The notes under the pieces: generated by a model
What the model saw: only the letters and a program-made list of their open reading frames with translations
Database searches by the model: none
What the model was told of the DNA's origin: nothing
Shown: piece after piece, positions 1 to 9,845 of the stretch
Layout: each line of letters begins with the position of its first letter
How positions within the stretch are numbered: the stretch's first letter is position 1
Program-made: the position numbers and the translations under genes
NCBI RefSeq assembly: GCF_015234305.1
Contig: NZ_JADGMI010000001.1
Coordinates: forward strand, 434,001 to 498,000
Direction of reading: 5' to 3'
DNA from: Superficieibacter sp. 1612_C1
GTDB lineage: Bacteria > Pseudomonadota > Gammaproteobacteria > Enterobacterales > Enterobacteriaceae
DNA length: 64,000 nucleotides

Positions 1-453
1 CGTTAACCCCATCGCCAGCGCGGCATTTTTCTGCCCGCGCGGCAGCGACTGAATAGCGGCGCGGACCTGCTCGCAGACGCGGGCGGCGGTAAACAGCCCC
101 AGACAAATCATCGAGGAAAGGAAAAACTGGATATTAGGATCCAGTTCGGCTTTAAACCACATGCCGAGATCTTCAGGTAATAGCTCCGGCACCACCAGGT
201 ACCAGGTAAAAAACTGGACGATCAGCGGAACGTTACGGAACAGTTCAACGTACAGCGTGCCGAGGCCGGATAAAAAACGGTTGGGCACGGTGCGCAGGAT
301 GCCAAACAGTGAGCCAATAAGAAAGGCGATAATCCAGGCGGTAATCGACAGTGCGACGGTGACCTGGAAGCCGTTCCACAGCCAGCCCAGGTAAGTCGTA
401 TTGCCGAACGGAGCCTGCTGTAAAAAAATACCCCAGTTCCAGTCTATGGACAT
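1..453 (-). CDS. gltJ: Glutamate/aspartate ABC transporter permease GltJ (partial)
   Basis: Inner-membrane permease of the GltIJKL importer for glutamate and aspartate. The visible 151 codons begin MSIDWNWGIF and run through the first membrane segments (TAWIIAFLIGSLFGIL) into the region around FFTWYLVVPELLP. The 3' part lies off the left edge. An ATG four bases upstream opens a different short frame, so the ATG whose first base is at 453 is the start. It lies downstream of gltI in the same operon, separated by a segment that contains the SroC terminator. Identification rests on similarity to E. coli GltJ and on the adjacent gltI. Confidence 0.93.
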   Translation of the reverse strand, partial: MSIDWNWGIFLQQAPFGNTTYLGWLWNGFQVTVALSITAWIIAFLIGSLFGILRTVPNRFLSGLGTLYVELFRNVPLIVQFFTWYLVVPELLPEDLGMWFKAELDPNIQFFLSSMICLGLFTAARVCEQVRAAIQSLPRGQKNAALAMGLT

Positions 454-466
454 ACATCTACTCCAG

Positions 467-620
467 AAAAAAAAGGGTAGCAGCGCTACCCTCGAAGATC
501 GTTAAACAGCGTACTGCGGTTTTCGCGTCGGGTGGGGAACGACCCCCCGACGTATAGTCTGTCCGTGCTGTTCAGCAATCGAGAGGGCAGATAACCCTGC
601 CCCTGTTTCTTTTTAATTAG
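467..620 (-). ncRNA. sroC: SroC sRNA region (gltI-gltJ intergenic)
   Basis: The gltI-gltJ gap on the minus strand ends in a strong hairpin (GGGTAG/CTACCC, 475-491) followed by eight T residues (467-474). This position and architecture match SroC, a 3'-derived RNA released from the gltIJKL transcript. In Salmonella SroC sponges GcvB. The 3' end is clear from the terminator; the 5' end is inferred from the gltI stop region and not precise. The hairpin also means only part of transcription reaches gltJ. Confidence 0.7.
475..491 (-). terminator. Intrinsic terminator at the SroC 3' end
   Basis: Perfect GGGTAG/CTACCC stem with a short loop, followed on the minus strand by a run of eight T (467-474). 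It sits inside the gltIJKL operon just before gltJ, so it attenuates the operon and forms the SroC end. Confidence 0.85.
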
Positions 621-1525
621 TTCAGAGCTTTGTCATTCGGTTCTTTGAACAGTGCTTTCATCTCATCAGAGAGTTCGAAATTCATGTTCAGGTTTTTCGG
701 CGGGATAGGATTTTTAAACCACTTATCAAACCATTTTTCCGCTTCGCCTGAGGTTTGCGCCTGGGCGATGGTGTCATCCATCAGCTTTTTAAATTGCGCA
801 TCATCTTTACGCAGCATACAGCCGTAAGCTTCCTGGGACTGCGGCTTGCCGACGATCTCCCAGTTATCCGGTTTCTTCGCCTTGGCGCGTTCGCCGGCCA
901 GCAGGGCGTCATCCATCATAAAGGCGACGGCGCGGCCGCTTTCCAGCGTGCGGAAGGAATCGCCGTGATCTTTGGCGCTGATAATGCGCATATCCATTTT
1001 CTGCTCATCGTTGAGCTTATGCAGCAGCACTTCTGAGGTCGTACCGGAAGTCACAACCACCGCTTTGCCTTTCAGGTCCGGGAAGTCTTTAACGTTGCCG
1101 CCTTTTTTGGCCAGCAGGCGAGTCCCGACCACAAAGATGGTATCGGAGAAGGACGCTTGTTTTTGACGCTCAAGGTTGTTGGTGGTGGAACCGCACTCAA
1201 AATCAAAGGTGCCGTTTTGCAGCAGCGGAATACGGTTCTGGGAGGTGATAGGAATAAGCTTCACCTGTAGGTCAGGTTTGTTGAGCTTTTTCTTCACCGC
1301 TTCAACGATGGCGTTAGAGTAGTCCTGAGAATAACCGACCACTTTTTGCTGATTATCGTAATAGGAGAATGGCACGGATGATTCGCGGTGACCGACAACA
1401 ATGACGCCGTTTTTAGCGATTTTATCCAGCGTGCTGCCTGCCGCCGGGGCCGCATCTTCTGCATGGACCACGCCCGCCGAGACGCCCATCACCAGCATTG
1501 CCGTGGCCAGTTTACGTAATTGCAT
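617..1525 (-). CDS. gltI: Periplasmic glutamate/aspartate-binding protein GltI
   Basis: Substrate-binding component of the GltIJKL importer. From the ATG at 1525 the product is 302 aa, the E. coli length, starting MQLRKLATAMLVMG with a typical signal peptide cleaved after VHA at about residue 22. The mature SBP_bac_3 protein is almost identical to E. coli GltI through ESSVPFSYYDNQQKVVGYSQDY and the C-terminal FKEPNDKALN. An in-frame TTG six bases upstream is a worse start because GGAG sits six bases before the ATG. The leader carries a C/A-rich GcvB-type pairing tract, which predicts repression by GcvB in rich medium. Confidence 0.97.
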   Translation of the reverse strand: MQLRKLATAMLVMGVSAGVVHAEDAAPAAGSTLDKIAKNGVIVVGHRESSVPFSYYDNQQKVVGYSQDYSNAIVEAVKKKLNKPDLQVKLIPITSQNRIPLLQNGTFDFECGSTTNNLERQKQASFSDTIFVVGTRLLAKKGGNVKDFPDLKGKAVVVTSGTTSEVLLHKLNDEQKMDMRIISAKDHGDSFRTLESGRAVAFMMDDALLAGERAKAKKPDNWEIVGKPQSQEAYGCMLRKDDAQFKKLMDDTIAQAQTSGEAEKWFDKWFKNPIPPKNLNMNFELSDEMKALFKEPNDKALN

Positions 1526-1578
1526 ATCCAACTCCTTTTTATCGTCAGCGCCGGGGACGCTATTGATACCCGTTATGA

Positions 1579-1592
1579 GTGTTGTGTTGTTA
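1579..1592 (-). promoter_or_regulatory. Predicted GcvB sRNA pairing tract in the gltI leader
   Basis: On the minus strand the leader reads ACAACACAACACT about 55 nt before the gltI ATG. It is complementary to the GU-rich R1 region of GcvB, which is known to bind gltI mRNA in Salmonella. The tract is seen; the pairing is inferred from the characterised homologue. Confidence 0.65.
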
Positions 1593-1880
1593 TGACCTGC
1601 GACTTAAGCGTGCAGTGTTATTGCCATTTGTTAACATTTAGTCTGGCTTAATGTAAAGATTTTGCTGCGTTATTGTTTATTTTTGCGAAGTGACCCGCAC
1701 CATTTGAAGGCAAAAATAGGGGCTTGCACTTTTCGGGTGCTACCGGTGCGCCAATATGGTGCGACCGGGTTGCGCCTTATGCGTATTTCGCAGCCTGCTA
1801 TAAATAATAAGCAAAGGATGTGCCAGGAATGGGTGAGGATGGGGATGACATCGCATATACGGCACAGAGAAATGAGCCGT

Positions 1881-2060
1881 AATGCCGGGTGGCGGCTTCG
1901 CCTTACCCGGCCTACAGAACTGACGAACTTGCGCCCCGGGGCATGTATGGGGCAGAGCATTGACGTCGTAATGCCGGGTGGCGGCTTCGCCTTACCCAGC
2001 CTACATAACGGAGCGCGTTTTAGACTGTAGGCCCGGCAAGCTTGCGCCGCCGGGCATGTA
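1881..2060. repeat. REP/BIME cluster downstream of lnt
   Basis: Three palindromic units: 1881-1915 and 1971-2004 are the same REP type (gccgggtggcggcttcgcc core), and 2027-2057 is an inverted unit (gtaggcccggcaag). The spacer gcatgtatggggcagagc after the first unit recurs nearly unchanged after the third (gcatgtaggggcagagc), so the block has partly duplicated. It lies at the 3' end of the lnt transcript, a typical place for mRNA-stabilising BIMEs. Confidence 0.85.
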
Positions 2061-2072
2061 GGGGCAGAGCGT

Positions 2073-3614
2073 TTAGTGCTTACGGCGCTGGCGCAAACTC
2101 ATCACCAGCCCGCCAAAGCCAAACAGCGCGGTCAGGATCCACAGCGGCCAGTTACCGGTACGTGCGTAAGGCGTCAGGCCGGTGGTTGGCGTCACGTTAG
2201 CGGTCAGCACCTGGCGGGTAAACTGCGGGATCATCGCCTGAACGTCACCGTCGGCACCAATCACCGCCGTAATACCGTTGTTGGTGCTGCGCAGCAGCGG
2301 ACGTGCCAGCTCCAGCGCACGCATCCGTGCCATCTGGAAATGCTGCCACGGGCCGATGGATTTACCAAACCACGCGTCGTTGGAGATCGTCAGCAGGAAA
2401 TCATTCTCCGGACGGAAGTTATCCCGCACCTGCTCGCCGAGGATGATCTCGTAACAGATCGCCGCCGTCAGCTTATAACCATCTACCGACAGCGGAGGCT
2501 GAACATACGGCCCACGGCTGAAAGAGGACATCGGCAGGTCAAAGAACGGTGCCAGCGGACGCAGGATAGCTTCCAGCGGCACGAACTCACCAAACGGCAC
2601 CAGATGGTTTTTATTGTAACGATCGTCGGAGTTGTAGCTGTACGGCGATCCTTTACCCAGGGTGATGATGGTGTTGTAGGTGTCGTAACGATTCTGCTTA
2701 TTCAGCCGCGCATCGACAATGCCGGTGATAAGCGAACTGCCTTTCTCGCGCAACATGCCGTCCAGCTCGCCGAGCAACGGCTGCTGGTTAATCTCCAGAT
2801 CGGTAATCGCCGATTCCGGCCAGATAATCAGTGATGATTTACCCATCAGCGGTTTCGTGGCATCGATATAGACTTTCAACGTGGCGAGGAGCTGGCCCTC
2901 ATCCCATTTTAGCGACTGAGGGATATTGCCCTGCACCAGCGACACCTGGGTCGTCTTTTCCGGCTCCGGCTGATACCACTGGATATAACGCAGCGGGAAG
3001 GGCAGGGCAAACAGCACAACAGCTGCCGCCAGCGGTCGCCAGCTGCGCGTTGCCGCGGCCAGTACCAGCAGACCGCTCACCACCATTAACAGGAAATTGA
3101 TGGATTCAACGCCCATCACCGGAGCCATGCCTTTCAGCGGACCGTCGATCTGGCTATAGCCGAACTGTAGCCACGGGAATCCGGTTAGCACCCAGCCGCG
3201 TAAAAACTCGCTGATTTGCCAGACCACCGGCGCGGCGATTGCCACACGAACCCAGTTTGTTTTCGGCCACAGTCGCGCGAGAATGCCGCCGAAAAGCCCG
3301 GTATAAAGCGACATATACGCGGCGAGCAACACGACCAGGAAAACGTTAATCGGCCCCGGCATGCCGCCAAACTGCGCGATACTGACATAGACCCAGTTAA
3401 TGCCGCTGCCAAAAAGGCCAAAGCCCCAGAAGAAACCAATCGCGGCGGCCTGTAACGGACGGCGGTTAAGCGTCAACCCCTGAAGCCCCATCAGCGAAAC
3501 AAGCGCAGCGGGCCAGACGTCATAAGGAGAAAAAGCCAGCGTTCCGCTGGCTCCCAAAAGTAGCGCCAGCAGCAGACGTACGCGCTGGCGTTCAAACAGT
3601 GAGGCAAATGCCAT
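2073..3614 (-). CDS. lnt: Apolipoprotein N-acyltransferase Lnt
   Basis: Inner-membrane enzyme that N-acylates the diacylglyceryl-cysteine of lipoproteins, the last step of lipoprotein maturation. It has 513 aa (E. coli 512), with several N-terminal membrane helices (residues about 10-210), then a periplasmic carbon-nitrogen hydrolase domain and a final C-terminal helix. The catalytic triad is visible at E267 (IIWPESA), K335 ([12 protein letters not shown]) and C387 (AAICYEI). It is the last gene of the ybeZ-ybeY-ybeX-lnt unit and starts five bases after the ybeX stop. A REP cluster follows it. Confidence 0.97.
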   Translation of the reverse strand: MAFASLFERQRVRLLLALLLGASGTLAFSPYDVWPAALVSLMGLQGLTLNRRPLQAAAIGFFWGFGLFGSGINWVYVSIAQFGGMPGPINVFLVVLLAAYMSLYTGLFGGILARLWPKTNWVRVAIAAPVVWQISEFLRGWVLTGFPWLQFGYSQIDGPLKGMAPVMGVESINFLLMVVSGLLVLAAATRSWRPLAAAVVLFALPFPLRYIQWYQPEPEKTTQVSLVQGNIPQSLKWDEGQLLATLKVYIDATKPLMGKSSLIIWPESAITDLEINQQPLLGELDGMLREKGSSLITGIVDARLNKQNRYDTYNTIITLGKGSPYSYNSDDRYNKNHLVPFGEFVPLEAILRPLAPFFDLPMSSFSRGPYVQPPLSVDGYKLTAAICYEIILGEQVRDNFRPENDFLLTISNDAWFGKSIGPWQHFQMARMRALELARPLLRSTNNGITAVIGADGDVQAMIPQFTRQVLTANVTPTTGLTPYARTGNWPLWILTALFGFGGLVMSLRQRRKH

Positions 3615-3619
3615 TTACA

Positions 3620-4498
3620 TTACTCGTCCAGTTTAGGTTGCGCTGCATCGTCCGGGAGTTTGACGTGGACCTGAATAACCCGACGGCTGTCGGCCATAGC
3701 GACTTTGAACTGATAACCATCGATATCAATCGTTTCACCCCGGGCAGGAAGATGACCAAACGCCTGCATCACCAGACCGCCGATGGTATCCACTTCGTCA
3801 TCGCTAAAATTCGTGCCGAAAGTTTCGTTAAAGTCCTCAATAGAGGCCAGCGCGCGCAGGGTCCAGGTATGGCGACTCAACTGACGGAAGTCGATATCCT
3901 CTTCTTCGTCGTATTCGTCTTCAATTTCACCGACGATCAGTTCGAGGATGTCTTCAATGGTCACAAGACCAGAGACGCCGCCAAACTCGTCGATAACAAT
4001 CGCCATGTGATAACGCTGAGAACGGAACTCCTTGAGCATCCGGTCAACCCGTTTGCTTTCAGGAACAACCACCGCCTGACGTAACACCTTTTCCATGCTG
4101 AAGGCTTCGGCATCGCTGCGCATAAACGGCAGCAGATCTTTGGCCATCAGAATCCCTTCAACGTGATCTTTATCTTCGCTGATGACCGGGAAACGCGAGT
4201 GGGCGGATTCGATGATGACATCGAGGCATTCGTCCAGCGTCTGGTTGCGTTTCAGGGTGACCATCTGAGAGCGGGGGATCATGATATCGCGGACGCGCTG
4301 GTCGGCAATGTCCATTACCCCTTCGAGCATGTCGCGCGTATCTTCATCGATAAGCTCGTTCTGCCCGGAATCACGGATCAGCGCCAGCAGTTCATCACGG
4401 TTTTTCGGTTCGCCGTGGAAGAGTTGGCTTAATAACAGGGAGAAAAATCCCTTCTTGCTATTTATTGTGTCACTACTGTGTGAATTGTCGTCGCTCAT
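3620..4498 (-). CDS. ybeX: CBS-domain protein YbeX/CorC
   Basis: 292-aa cytosolic protein of the CorC/HlyC family with paired CBS domains (about residues 65-190) and a C-terminal transporter-associated CorC_HlyC domain (about 205-285). It lacks the DUF21 membrane domain of longer relatives. Named CorC for a proposed role in Mg/Co efflux; in E. coli it is also linked genetically to ribosome maturation and works alongside ybeY. It lies between ybeY (97-bp gap) and lnt (5-bp gap) in one operon. The start ATG at 4498 gives [19 protein letters not shown], as in E. coli. Confidence 0.95.
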   Translation of the reverse strand: MSDDNSHSSDTINSKKGFFSLLLSQLFHGEPKNRDELLALIRDSGQNELIDEDTRDMLEGVMDIADQRVRDIMIPRSQMVTLKRNQTLDECLDVIIESAHSRFPVISEDKDHVEGILMAKDLLPFMRSDAEAFSMEKVLRQAVVVPESKRVDRMLKEFRSQRYHMAIVIDEFGGVSGLVTIEDILELIVGEIEDEYDEEEDIDFRQLSRHTWTLRALASIEDFNETFGTNFSDDEVDTIGGLVMQAFGHLPARGETIDIDGYQFKVAMADSRRVIQVHVKLPDDAAQPKLDE

Positions 4499-4595
4499 GG
4501 CGTCGTGTGGGTTCTCATGTTAGTTAAAATGTCGCCGCGGCGCGCATCGTCAGCGCCGGGCGTGATGCCTGCGCGCCAGCGGACTGGCGCACGGG

Positions 4596-5063
4596 TTATT
4601 CCTTCTCGGCAATGTACGGATCCTCGTAGCCCAGAGCAAGCATTATCTCTGTTTCGAGCGACTCCATCTCTTCTGCTTCATCGTCTTCAATATGGTCGTA
4701 GCCCAGCAGATGCAGACTGCCGTGAATGACCATATGCGCCCAGTGCGCTTCCAGCGGTTTCTCCTGCTCTTTTGCTTCCTGTTCAACCACCTGGCGGCAG
4801 ATGATCAAATCGCCCAGCAGCGGCATCTCAATGCCCGGAGGCGCTTCAAAAGGAAAGGAGAGCACGTTGGTGGATTTATCCTTGCCGCGATACGTCAGGT
4901 TAAGCTCGTGGCTTTCTGCTTCATCTACCAGACGAATCGTTACCTCTGATTCTTCCTGAAACTGGGGGATAACGGCATCCAGCCATGTCTGAAACTGACG
5001 TTCTTCCGGCAGGCCCGCGTTGTTTTCGCAGGCCAGTTGAAGGTCGAGGATCACTGCACTCAT
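4596..5063 (-). CDS. ybeY: Endoribonuclease YbeY
   Basis: 155-aa single-strand endoribonuclease of the UPF0054 family, required for 16S rRNA 3'-end maturation and ribosome quality control. The zinc-binding motif [11 protein letters not shown] is intact, with histidines at 114, 118 and 124. Its ATG overlaps the ybeZ stop (ATGA), showing translational coupling with the PhoH-like ATPase YbeZ, its known partner in E. coli. Confidence 0.97.
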   Translation of the reverse strand: MSAVILDLQLACENNAGLPEERQFQTWLDAVIPQFQEESEVTIRLVDEAESHELNLTYRGKDKSTNVLSFPFEAPPGIEMPLLGDLIICRQVVEQEAKEQEKPLEAHWAHMVIHGSLHLLGYDHIEDDEAEEMESLETEIMLALGYEDPYIAEKE

Positions 5064-6100
5064 TTTTGCTCCTGCGCGTCGCGCTTGCGTTCTTCGGCCA
5101 GTTCAGCGCGACGTTTTTGATCGGCCTCTTCCCAGGCTTCATAGGCGGTGACGATACGGGCCACGACCGGGTGGCGCACCACGTCTTCGCTGTGGAAAAA
5201 GTTAAAGCTGATTTCCTCGACGTTCGCCAGCACTTCGATGGCGTGACGCAGCCCCGATTTGGTGCTGCGCGGCAGATCGACCTGGGTGATGTCACCGGTG
5301 ATCACCGCTTTGGAGTTGAAGCCGATACGGGTCAGGAACATTTTCATCTGTTCGATGGTGGTGTTCTGGCTCTCATCGAGGATGATAAACGCATCGTTCA
5401 GGGTGCGACCGCGCATATAGGCCAGCGGCGCGACTTCAATAACATTGCGCTCCATCAGCTTCTCAACTTTCTCAAAGCCGAGCATTTCAAACAGCGCGTC
5501 ATATAGCGGACGCAGATACGGGTCGACCTTCTGGCTGAGATCGCCCGGCAGGAAGCCCAGCTTTTCACCGGCTTCCACCGCCGGACGGGTCAGCAGAATA
5601 CGGCGGATTTCCTGACGCTCAAGGGCATCTACCGCTGCCGCGACCGCCAGATAGGTTTTCCCCGTACCGGCAGGACCGACGCCAAAGGTGATGTCGTGAT
5701 CAAGAATATTGGCGATGTACTGCGCCTGGTTCGGCGTGCGCGGTTTGATTACTCCGCGTTTGGTCTTGATATGGATCGCTTTGCCGTACTCCGGCACGCT
5801 CTCGGCGCTTTGCTCCAGCACCCGCGCTTCTTTAATGGCGAGGTGGATTTGTTCCGGCTCGATATCCTGGATCTGGCCGCGCATCGGGGCGGTATCAACA
5901 TACAGGGTACGCAGGATATCCGCCGCGGCATTGACGCAGATCGGCCGGCCAGTGAGTGTAAAGTGGTAGTCGTGGCGATTGATCTCGATGCCCAACCGAC
6001 GCTCCAGATGTTTGATGTTGTCATCAAATGGTCCGCACAGGCTCAACAGTCGGGCGTTATCGGCGGGCTCAAGGGTAATTTCACGAGATTCTGTATTCAA
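5060..6100 (-). CDS. ybeZ: PhoH-like ATPase YbeZ
   Basis: 346-aa NTPase of the PhoH family. A Walker A motif [10 protein letters not shown] occupies residues 140-149 and a Walker B-like DAFIILDE lies at about 237-244. The start is TTG ([10 protein letters not shown]), as in E. coli; AGAGGA lies six bases upstream and no ATG fits the conserved N-terminus. It is the first gene of the ybeZ-ybeY-ybeX-lnt operon and overlaps ybeY by four bases. E. coli YbeZ binds YbeY and probably acts on rRNA; the exact substrate remains uncertain. Confidence 0.95.
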   Translation of the reverse strand: MNTESREITLEPADNARLLSLCGPFDDNIKHLERRLGIEINRHDYHFTLTGRPICVNAAADILRTLYVDTAPMRGQIQDIEPEQIHLAIKEARVLEQSAESVPEYGKAIHIKTKRGVIKPRTPNQAQYIANILDHDITFGVGPAGTGKTYLAVAAAVDALERQEIRRILLTRPAVEAGEKLGFLPGDLSQKVDPYLRPLYDALFEMLGFEKVEKLMERNVIEVAPLAYMRGRTLNDAFIILDESQNTTIEQMKMFLTRIGFNSKAVITGDITQVDLPRSTKSGLRHAIEVLANVEEISFNFFHSEDVVRHPVVARIVTAYEAWEEADQKRRAELAEERKRDAQEQK

Positions 6101-6239
6101 ACTGTTCCTCTTTTACCGGTATGGCCGGATCGCGTGTCTTAGGCAGGGATCGGGCGGGATGTCATCTGTAATAACGAAATTATTCACGCCACAGAAAAAG
6201 GCGCAAGCTCTGAAGTCAATATGGGGGAGGAGAAGAGGG

Positions 6240-6267
6240 AAAACAAGGCCTGCCGTGAGGCAGGCCG
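6240..6267 (-). terminator. Intrinsic terminator after miaB
   Basis: Eight-base-pair GGCCTGCC/GGCAGGCC stem with a four-base loop (6247-6266), followed on the minus strand by TTGTTTTCC. It lies directly after the miaB stop and before the ybeZ leader. Confidence 0.8.
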
Positions 6268-6274
6268 GAGGAGA

Positions 6275-7699
6275 TTATGGCTGGTAAATGCCGACGCCAA
6301 TCTCGTTTTCTTTGCGGGTGCGGGCAATCACCGATGCCGGGGATTCATTGATGCGCAGGCCCATTTCCTCTTCGGTGCGTACCAGCTTGCCGCGCAGGGA
6401 GTTCGGGTAAACGTCGGTAATTTCAACGTCGACGAACTTGCCAATCATCTCCGGCGAACCTTCGAAGTTCACCACGCGGTTATTTTCGGTTCGGCCCGAC
6501 AGTTCCATAATGCTTTTACGCGAGGTGCCTTCCACCAGGATGCGTTGGGTGGTGCCGAGCATACGACGGCTCCAGGCCATCGCCTGCTGATTGATACGTT
6601 CTTGCAGAATATAGAGACGCTGCTTCTTCTCTTCTTCCGGTACGTCGTCGACCATATCGGCGGCGGGTGTACCCGGACGGGCAGAGAAGATAAAGCTGTA
6701 GCTCATGTCAAAATTGACGTCAGCAATCAGCTTCATGGTCTTCTCAAAGTCCTCGGTAGTTTCACCGGGGAAGCCGACGATAAAGTCAGAGCTGACCTGA
6801 ATATCCGGGCGTGCGGCACGAAGCTTGCGAATGATCGCCTTGTACTCCAGCGCGGTGTGGGTACGGCTCATCAGGTTCAGCACACGGTCGGAACCGCTTT
6901 GTACCGGCAGATGGAGGAAACTCACCAACTCCGGCGTATCGCGATAGACTTCAATGATGTCGTCAGTAAATTCGATCGGATGGCTGGTGGTGAAGCGCAC
7001 GCGATCGATACCGTCAATGGCGGCAACCAGACGCAGCAACTCGGCGAAGGAACCGGTGGTACCGTCGTAGTTCTCACCACGCCAGGCATTCACGTTCTGG
7101 CCGAGCAGGTTAACTTCACGCACGCCCTGCGCTGCCAATTGAGCGATTTCAAACAGAATGTCGTCGCACGGACGGCTGACTTCTTCACCACGGGTATAGG
7201 GCACCACGCAGTAGGTACAGTATTTGTTGCAGCCTTCCATAATAGAAACGAAGGCGGTCGGGCCATCAGCGCGCGGTTCCGGCAGACGGTCGAATTTCTC
7301 GATTTCCGGGAAGCTGATATCAACCACCGGGCTGCGATCGCCGCGGACGGAGTTGATCATCTCTGGCAAGCGGTGCAGGGTCTGCGGTCCGAAGATAATA
7401 TCCACATTGTTGGCGCGCTGGCGAATATGGTCGCCTTCCTGTGAGGCTACGCAGCCGCCGACGCCGATAATCAGGTCCGGATTTTTTTCCTTTAATAATC
7501 TCCAGCGACCTAACTGATGGAAGACCTTCTCCTGGGCCTTCTCGCGGATTGAGCAGGTGTTAAGCAGCAGCACATCCGCCTCTTCCGCTACCTCAGTGAG
7601 TTGGTAGCCATGCGTGGCGTCCAGCAGATCGGCCATCTTTGATGAATCGTATTCATTCATCTGACAGCCCCAGGTTTTAATGTGGAGTTTTTTTGTCAT
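6275..7699 (-). CDS. miaB: tRNA-2-methylthio-N6-dimethylallyladenosine synthase MiaB
   Basis: Radical-SAM methylthiotransferase that converts i6A37 to ms2i6A37 in tRNAs reading UNN codons. From the ATG at 7699 it is 474 aa, equal to E. coli MiaB; the longer upstream extension is not conserved. N-terminal UPF0004 domain cysteines (C12, C49, C83) hold the auxiliary cluster, and C157-x3-C161-x2-C164 is the radical-SAM motif ([10 protein letters not shown]). A C-terminal TRAM domain follows (about 375-440). It is divergent from ubiF and monocistronic by its own terminator. Confidence 0.97.
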   Translation of the reverse strand: MTKKLHIKTWGCQMNEYDSSKMADLLDATHGYQLTEVAEEADVLLLNTCSIREKAQEKVFHQLGRWRLLKEKNPDLIIGVGGCVASQEGDHIRQRANNVDIIFGPQTLHRLPEMINSVRGDRSPVVDISFPEIEKFDRLPEPRADGPTAFVSIMEGCNKYCTYCVVPYTRGEEVSRPCDDILFEIAQLAAQGVREVNLLGQNVNAWRGENYDGTTGSFAELLRLVAAIDGIDRVRFTTSHPIEFTDDIIEVYRDTPELVSFLHLPVQSGSDRVLNLMSRTHTALEYKAIIRKLRAARPDIQVSSDFIVGFPGETTEDFEKTMKLIADVNFDMSYSFIFSARPGTPAADMVDDVPEEEKKQRLYILQERINQQAMAWSRRMLGTTQRILVEGTSRKSIMELSGRTENNRVVNFEGSPEMIGKFVDVEITDVYPNSLRGKLVRTEEEMGLRINESPASVIARTRKENEIGVGIYQP

Positions 7700-7843
7700 T
7701 GACTTGCTCTTGCGAAATAGTACCAGGAATGCAGGGCGCGTATTGTAATGCTTTGGCGCGGTTGTGACCATAGTTCATCTTCCGGCCAAATAAAAGCGAA
7801 AATCCTGTAAACTTAAGGGATTCTCTCAAAAGGATGGGTGGCC

Positions 7844-9019
7844 ATGAAAAATCAAGCGGGTGAAGTCGCGGTTATCGGCGGCGGGATGGTCGGCGGCGCG
7901 CTGGCGTTGGGACTGGCGCAGCACGGTTTCACGGTGACGGTCATTGAGCGAGCAGCGCCGCCTGCCTTTGATCCCACCTCTCCGCCGGACGTGCGTATTT
8001 CGGCAATCAGCGCCGCCTCGGTCTCGCTGCTACGCGGTCTGGGCGTCTGGGACGCGGTGCTGGGGATGCGCGCGCACCCGTACCGCCGTCTTGAGACCTG
8101 GGAGTGGCAAAACGCGCATGTCGCTTTTGACGCCTCAGAGCTTAAGCTGCCGCACCTGGGTTACATGGTGGAAAATAACGTACTCCAGCGGGCGCTGTGG
8201 CAGGCGCTGGAAGCGCATCCGCAGGTGACGCTACGCGTTCCCGCCAGCGTGAAGTCAATGCGATATGACGGCGACAGGCAGGTGCTGGCCCTAGACGATG
8301 GCGATACGCTGACGGTGAAGCTGGTGGTGGGCGCGGATGGCGCGAACTCGCAGGTGCGGCAGATGGCGGGTATCGGTATTCACGCCTGGCACTATCAACA
8401 GGCCTGTATGCTGATCTCCGTCGAGTGTGAAAACGCACCGGGCGACAGTACCTGGCAGCAGTTTACTCCCAGCGGGCCGCGTGCGTTCCTGCCGCTGTTT
8501 GATAACCGGGCCTCGCTGGTCTGGTATGACACTCCGGCGCGTATTCGTCAGCTTCAGACGCTGAGTATGCCGCAGCTTGAACGCGAAATTGCGCAGCATT
8601 TTCCGGCGCGGCTAGGCAAAGTGACGCCGGTTGCCGCGGGCGCATTTCCGTTAACCCGTCGTCACGCTCTGAAATACGCGCTGCCAGGACTCGCGCTGGT
8701 GGGCGATGCGGCGCATACCATTCATCCGCTGGCGGGGCAGGGGGTTAACCTTGGCTATCGCGATGTGGATGCGCTGCTCGACGTGCTGACCAGTGCCCGC
8801 AGCCACGGCGAGGCGTGGGCCAGCCATCAGGTGCTGAAGCGCTATCAGATGCGACGGATGGCGGATAATTTCATTATGCAGTCCGGGATGGATCTGTTTT
8901 ATGCCGGGTTCAGTAACGATCTGGGACCGCTGCGCGTACTGCGCAACGTGGGGCTGATGGCAGCCCAGCGCGCGGGCGTACTGAAGCGTCAGGCGCTGAA
9001 GTATGCGCTGGGATTGTAA
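7844..9019 (+). CDS. ubiF: 3-demethoxyubiquinol 3-hydroxylase UbiF
   Basis: Flavoprotein monooxygenase of ubiquinone biosynthesis, hydroxylating the C6 position of the demethoxy intermediate. The dinucleotide-binding GGGMVGG lies near the N-terminus, and a second FAD motif (GDAAHTIHPLAGQGVNLGYRD) is conserved. The ATG at 7844 gives 391 aa as in E. coli and has AGGA nine bases upstream; an in-frame GTG at 7838 is too close to that site. Transcribed alone, divergent from miaB and followed by a degenerate REP. Confidence 0.96.
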   Translation: MKNQAGEVAVIGGGMVGGALALGLAQHGFTVTVIERAAPPAFDPTSPPDVRISAISAASVSLLRGLGVWDAVLGMRAHPYRRLETWEWQNAHVAFDASELKLPHLGYMVENNVLQRALWQALEAHPQVTLRVPASVKSMRYDGDRQVLALDDGDTLTVKLVVGADGANSQVRQMAGIGIHAWHYQQACMLISVECENAPGDSTWQQFTPSGPRAFLPLFDNRASLVWYDTPARIRQLQTLSMPQLEREIAQHFPARLGKVTPVAAGAFPLTRRHALKYALPGLALVGDAAHTIHPLAGQGVNLGYRDVDALLDVLTSARSHGEAWASHQVLKRYQMRRMADNFIMQSGMDLFYAGFSNDLGPLRVLRNVGLMAAQRAGVLKRQALKYALGL

Positions 9020-9041
9020 CCCTGTAAGACGAGCCACTGGC

Positions 9042-9110
9042 GACGCTGCGCTTGCACAGGCCTACAGATCGGACTTGTAGGCCGTGGTAAGCGTAGCGCC
9101 ACCCGGCAAC
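9042..9110. repeat. Degenerate REP pair after ubiF
   Basis: An imperfect REP unit (cttgcacaggcctac) is followed by an inverted one (gtaggccgtggtaagcgtag...ccacccggcaac). It lies between the convergent ubiF and the hypothetical gene at 9137. Confidence 0.65.
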
Positions 9111-9136
9111 ATCACCCCATCAGCCTCAGTTCAATC

Positions 9137-9718
9137 TTAAAGCCGATTAAACATCGGCTCCCTGCCGCGTTTCGTTGTTATAAACCCCTGATACCAGATG
9201 CTACCCGTGCGGGTCGTCAACAATTCACTTTCCCAGCGGTTGTAGATCAACGTATATAACAAAGCGAAATTCTTGCCCATCGCATACAGCAAGCCCAGTA
9301 AAACGATGCACGCTAACGACGGCGTAACCGGGTCGTTTTTCGGGTACAGAAATTCATGCGCAAGGATCCCCATGCTTAATAACGTCATTGCGGTTTTCCC
9401 GACAGCACAGCGAATAAAAAATTGCCGTAATCTGTCAACGGAATAGAAACAGGGGTTTTTAAGTACCGCACGTTGTTCCTGTGCCGGAAACCCATAAATA
9501 TAAGCGATCCATTGCGTACTCTCGGTTAACGTTAACGCGCAGCCAGACTCATTGAGTCGGTGCAGACGCATCGCCACCATGACCGGGAATAGCAGCCCTG
9601 ACAGGATGAAATAGAAGAGAGGGGTCGACAGGCCACAAAAAGTGAAACCCAAACCTACAACGAGCAATAGCAGATGGCTGAGGCGAGTGTAAAAGGGAGA
9701 GAAAAGCTGATAGTTCAT
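9137..9718 (-). CDS. Hypothetical membrane protein
   Basis: I do not recognise this 193-aa protein. It has hydrophobic segments at about residues 15-50 (two helices, LLLLVVGLGFTFCG and LFYFILSGLLFPVMVA) and 110-150 (ALLSMGILA-like and ACIVLLGLLYAMG), with a polar region between and a basic C-terminal tail, suggesting four membrane spans. The ATG at 9718 has AAGGA seven bases upstream on the minus strand; the preceding in-frame GTG is less well placed. It has no counterpart at this place in E. coli K-12, where ubiF abuts the tRNA cluster. It lies downstream of the glnX terminator and appears to be transcribed alone. Confidence 0.7.
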   Translation of the reverse strand: MNYQLFSPFYTRLSHLLLLVVGLGFTFCGLSTPLFYFILSGLLFPVMVAMRLHRLNESGCALTLTESTQWIAYIYGFPAQEQRAVLKNPCFYSVDRLRQFFIRCAVGKTAMTLLSMGILAHEFLYPKNDPVTPSLACIVLLGLLYAMGKNFALLYTLIYNRWESELLTTRTGSIWYQGFITTKRGREPMFNRL

Positions 9719-9807
9719 CACAAAATCCTTATTGTGTGGTTATGAACACATCATAACATCGCGCTGTAGGTTACTGAATAGCCCGATCCTTTTCAGGATT
9801 TTAGAAA

Positions 9808-9840
9808 ACAAAAAAGCCCGCCGAAGCGAGCTTTTTTGTT
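9808..9840 (-). terminator. Terminator of the tRNA operon
   Basis: Minus-strand hairpin AAAAAGCTCGC-TTCG-GCGGGCTTTTTT, a UUCG-capped stem with a T run, immediately 3' of the last tRNA-Gln gene. Confidence 0.88.
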
Positions 9841-9845
9841 TTGTG

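Larger units (their letters stand above)
1526..2072. other. gltI-lnt intergenic region
   Basis: This stretch holds the gltI leader and promoter region (1526 to about 1690) and, nearer lnt, a cluster of REP palindromes (1881-2060). Apparent ORFs here cross the palindromes and look non-coding. I see no further gene. Confidence 0.7.

Noticed and set aside
245-457. 70-codon ORF starting at 457 on the minus strand
   Set aside because: It overlaps the start of gltJ in another frame; the gltJ frame is conserved and runs off the edge.
1662-2030. 122-codon plus-strand ORF before lnt
   Set aside because: It runs through REP palindromes, has no good ribosome site and no recognisable product.
6221-7444. 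407-codon ORF opposite miaB
   Set aside because: Antisense frame of a conserved gene; composition reflects miaB codon bias on the other strand.
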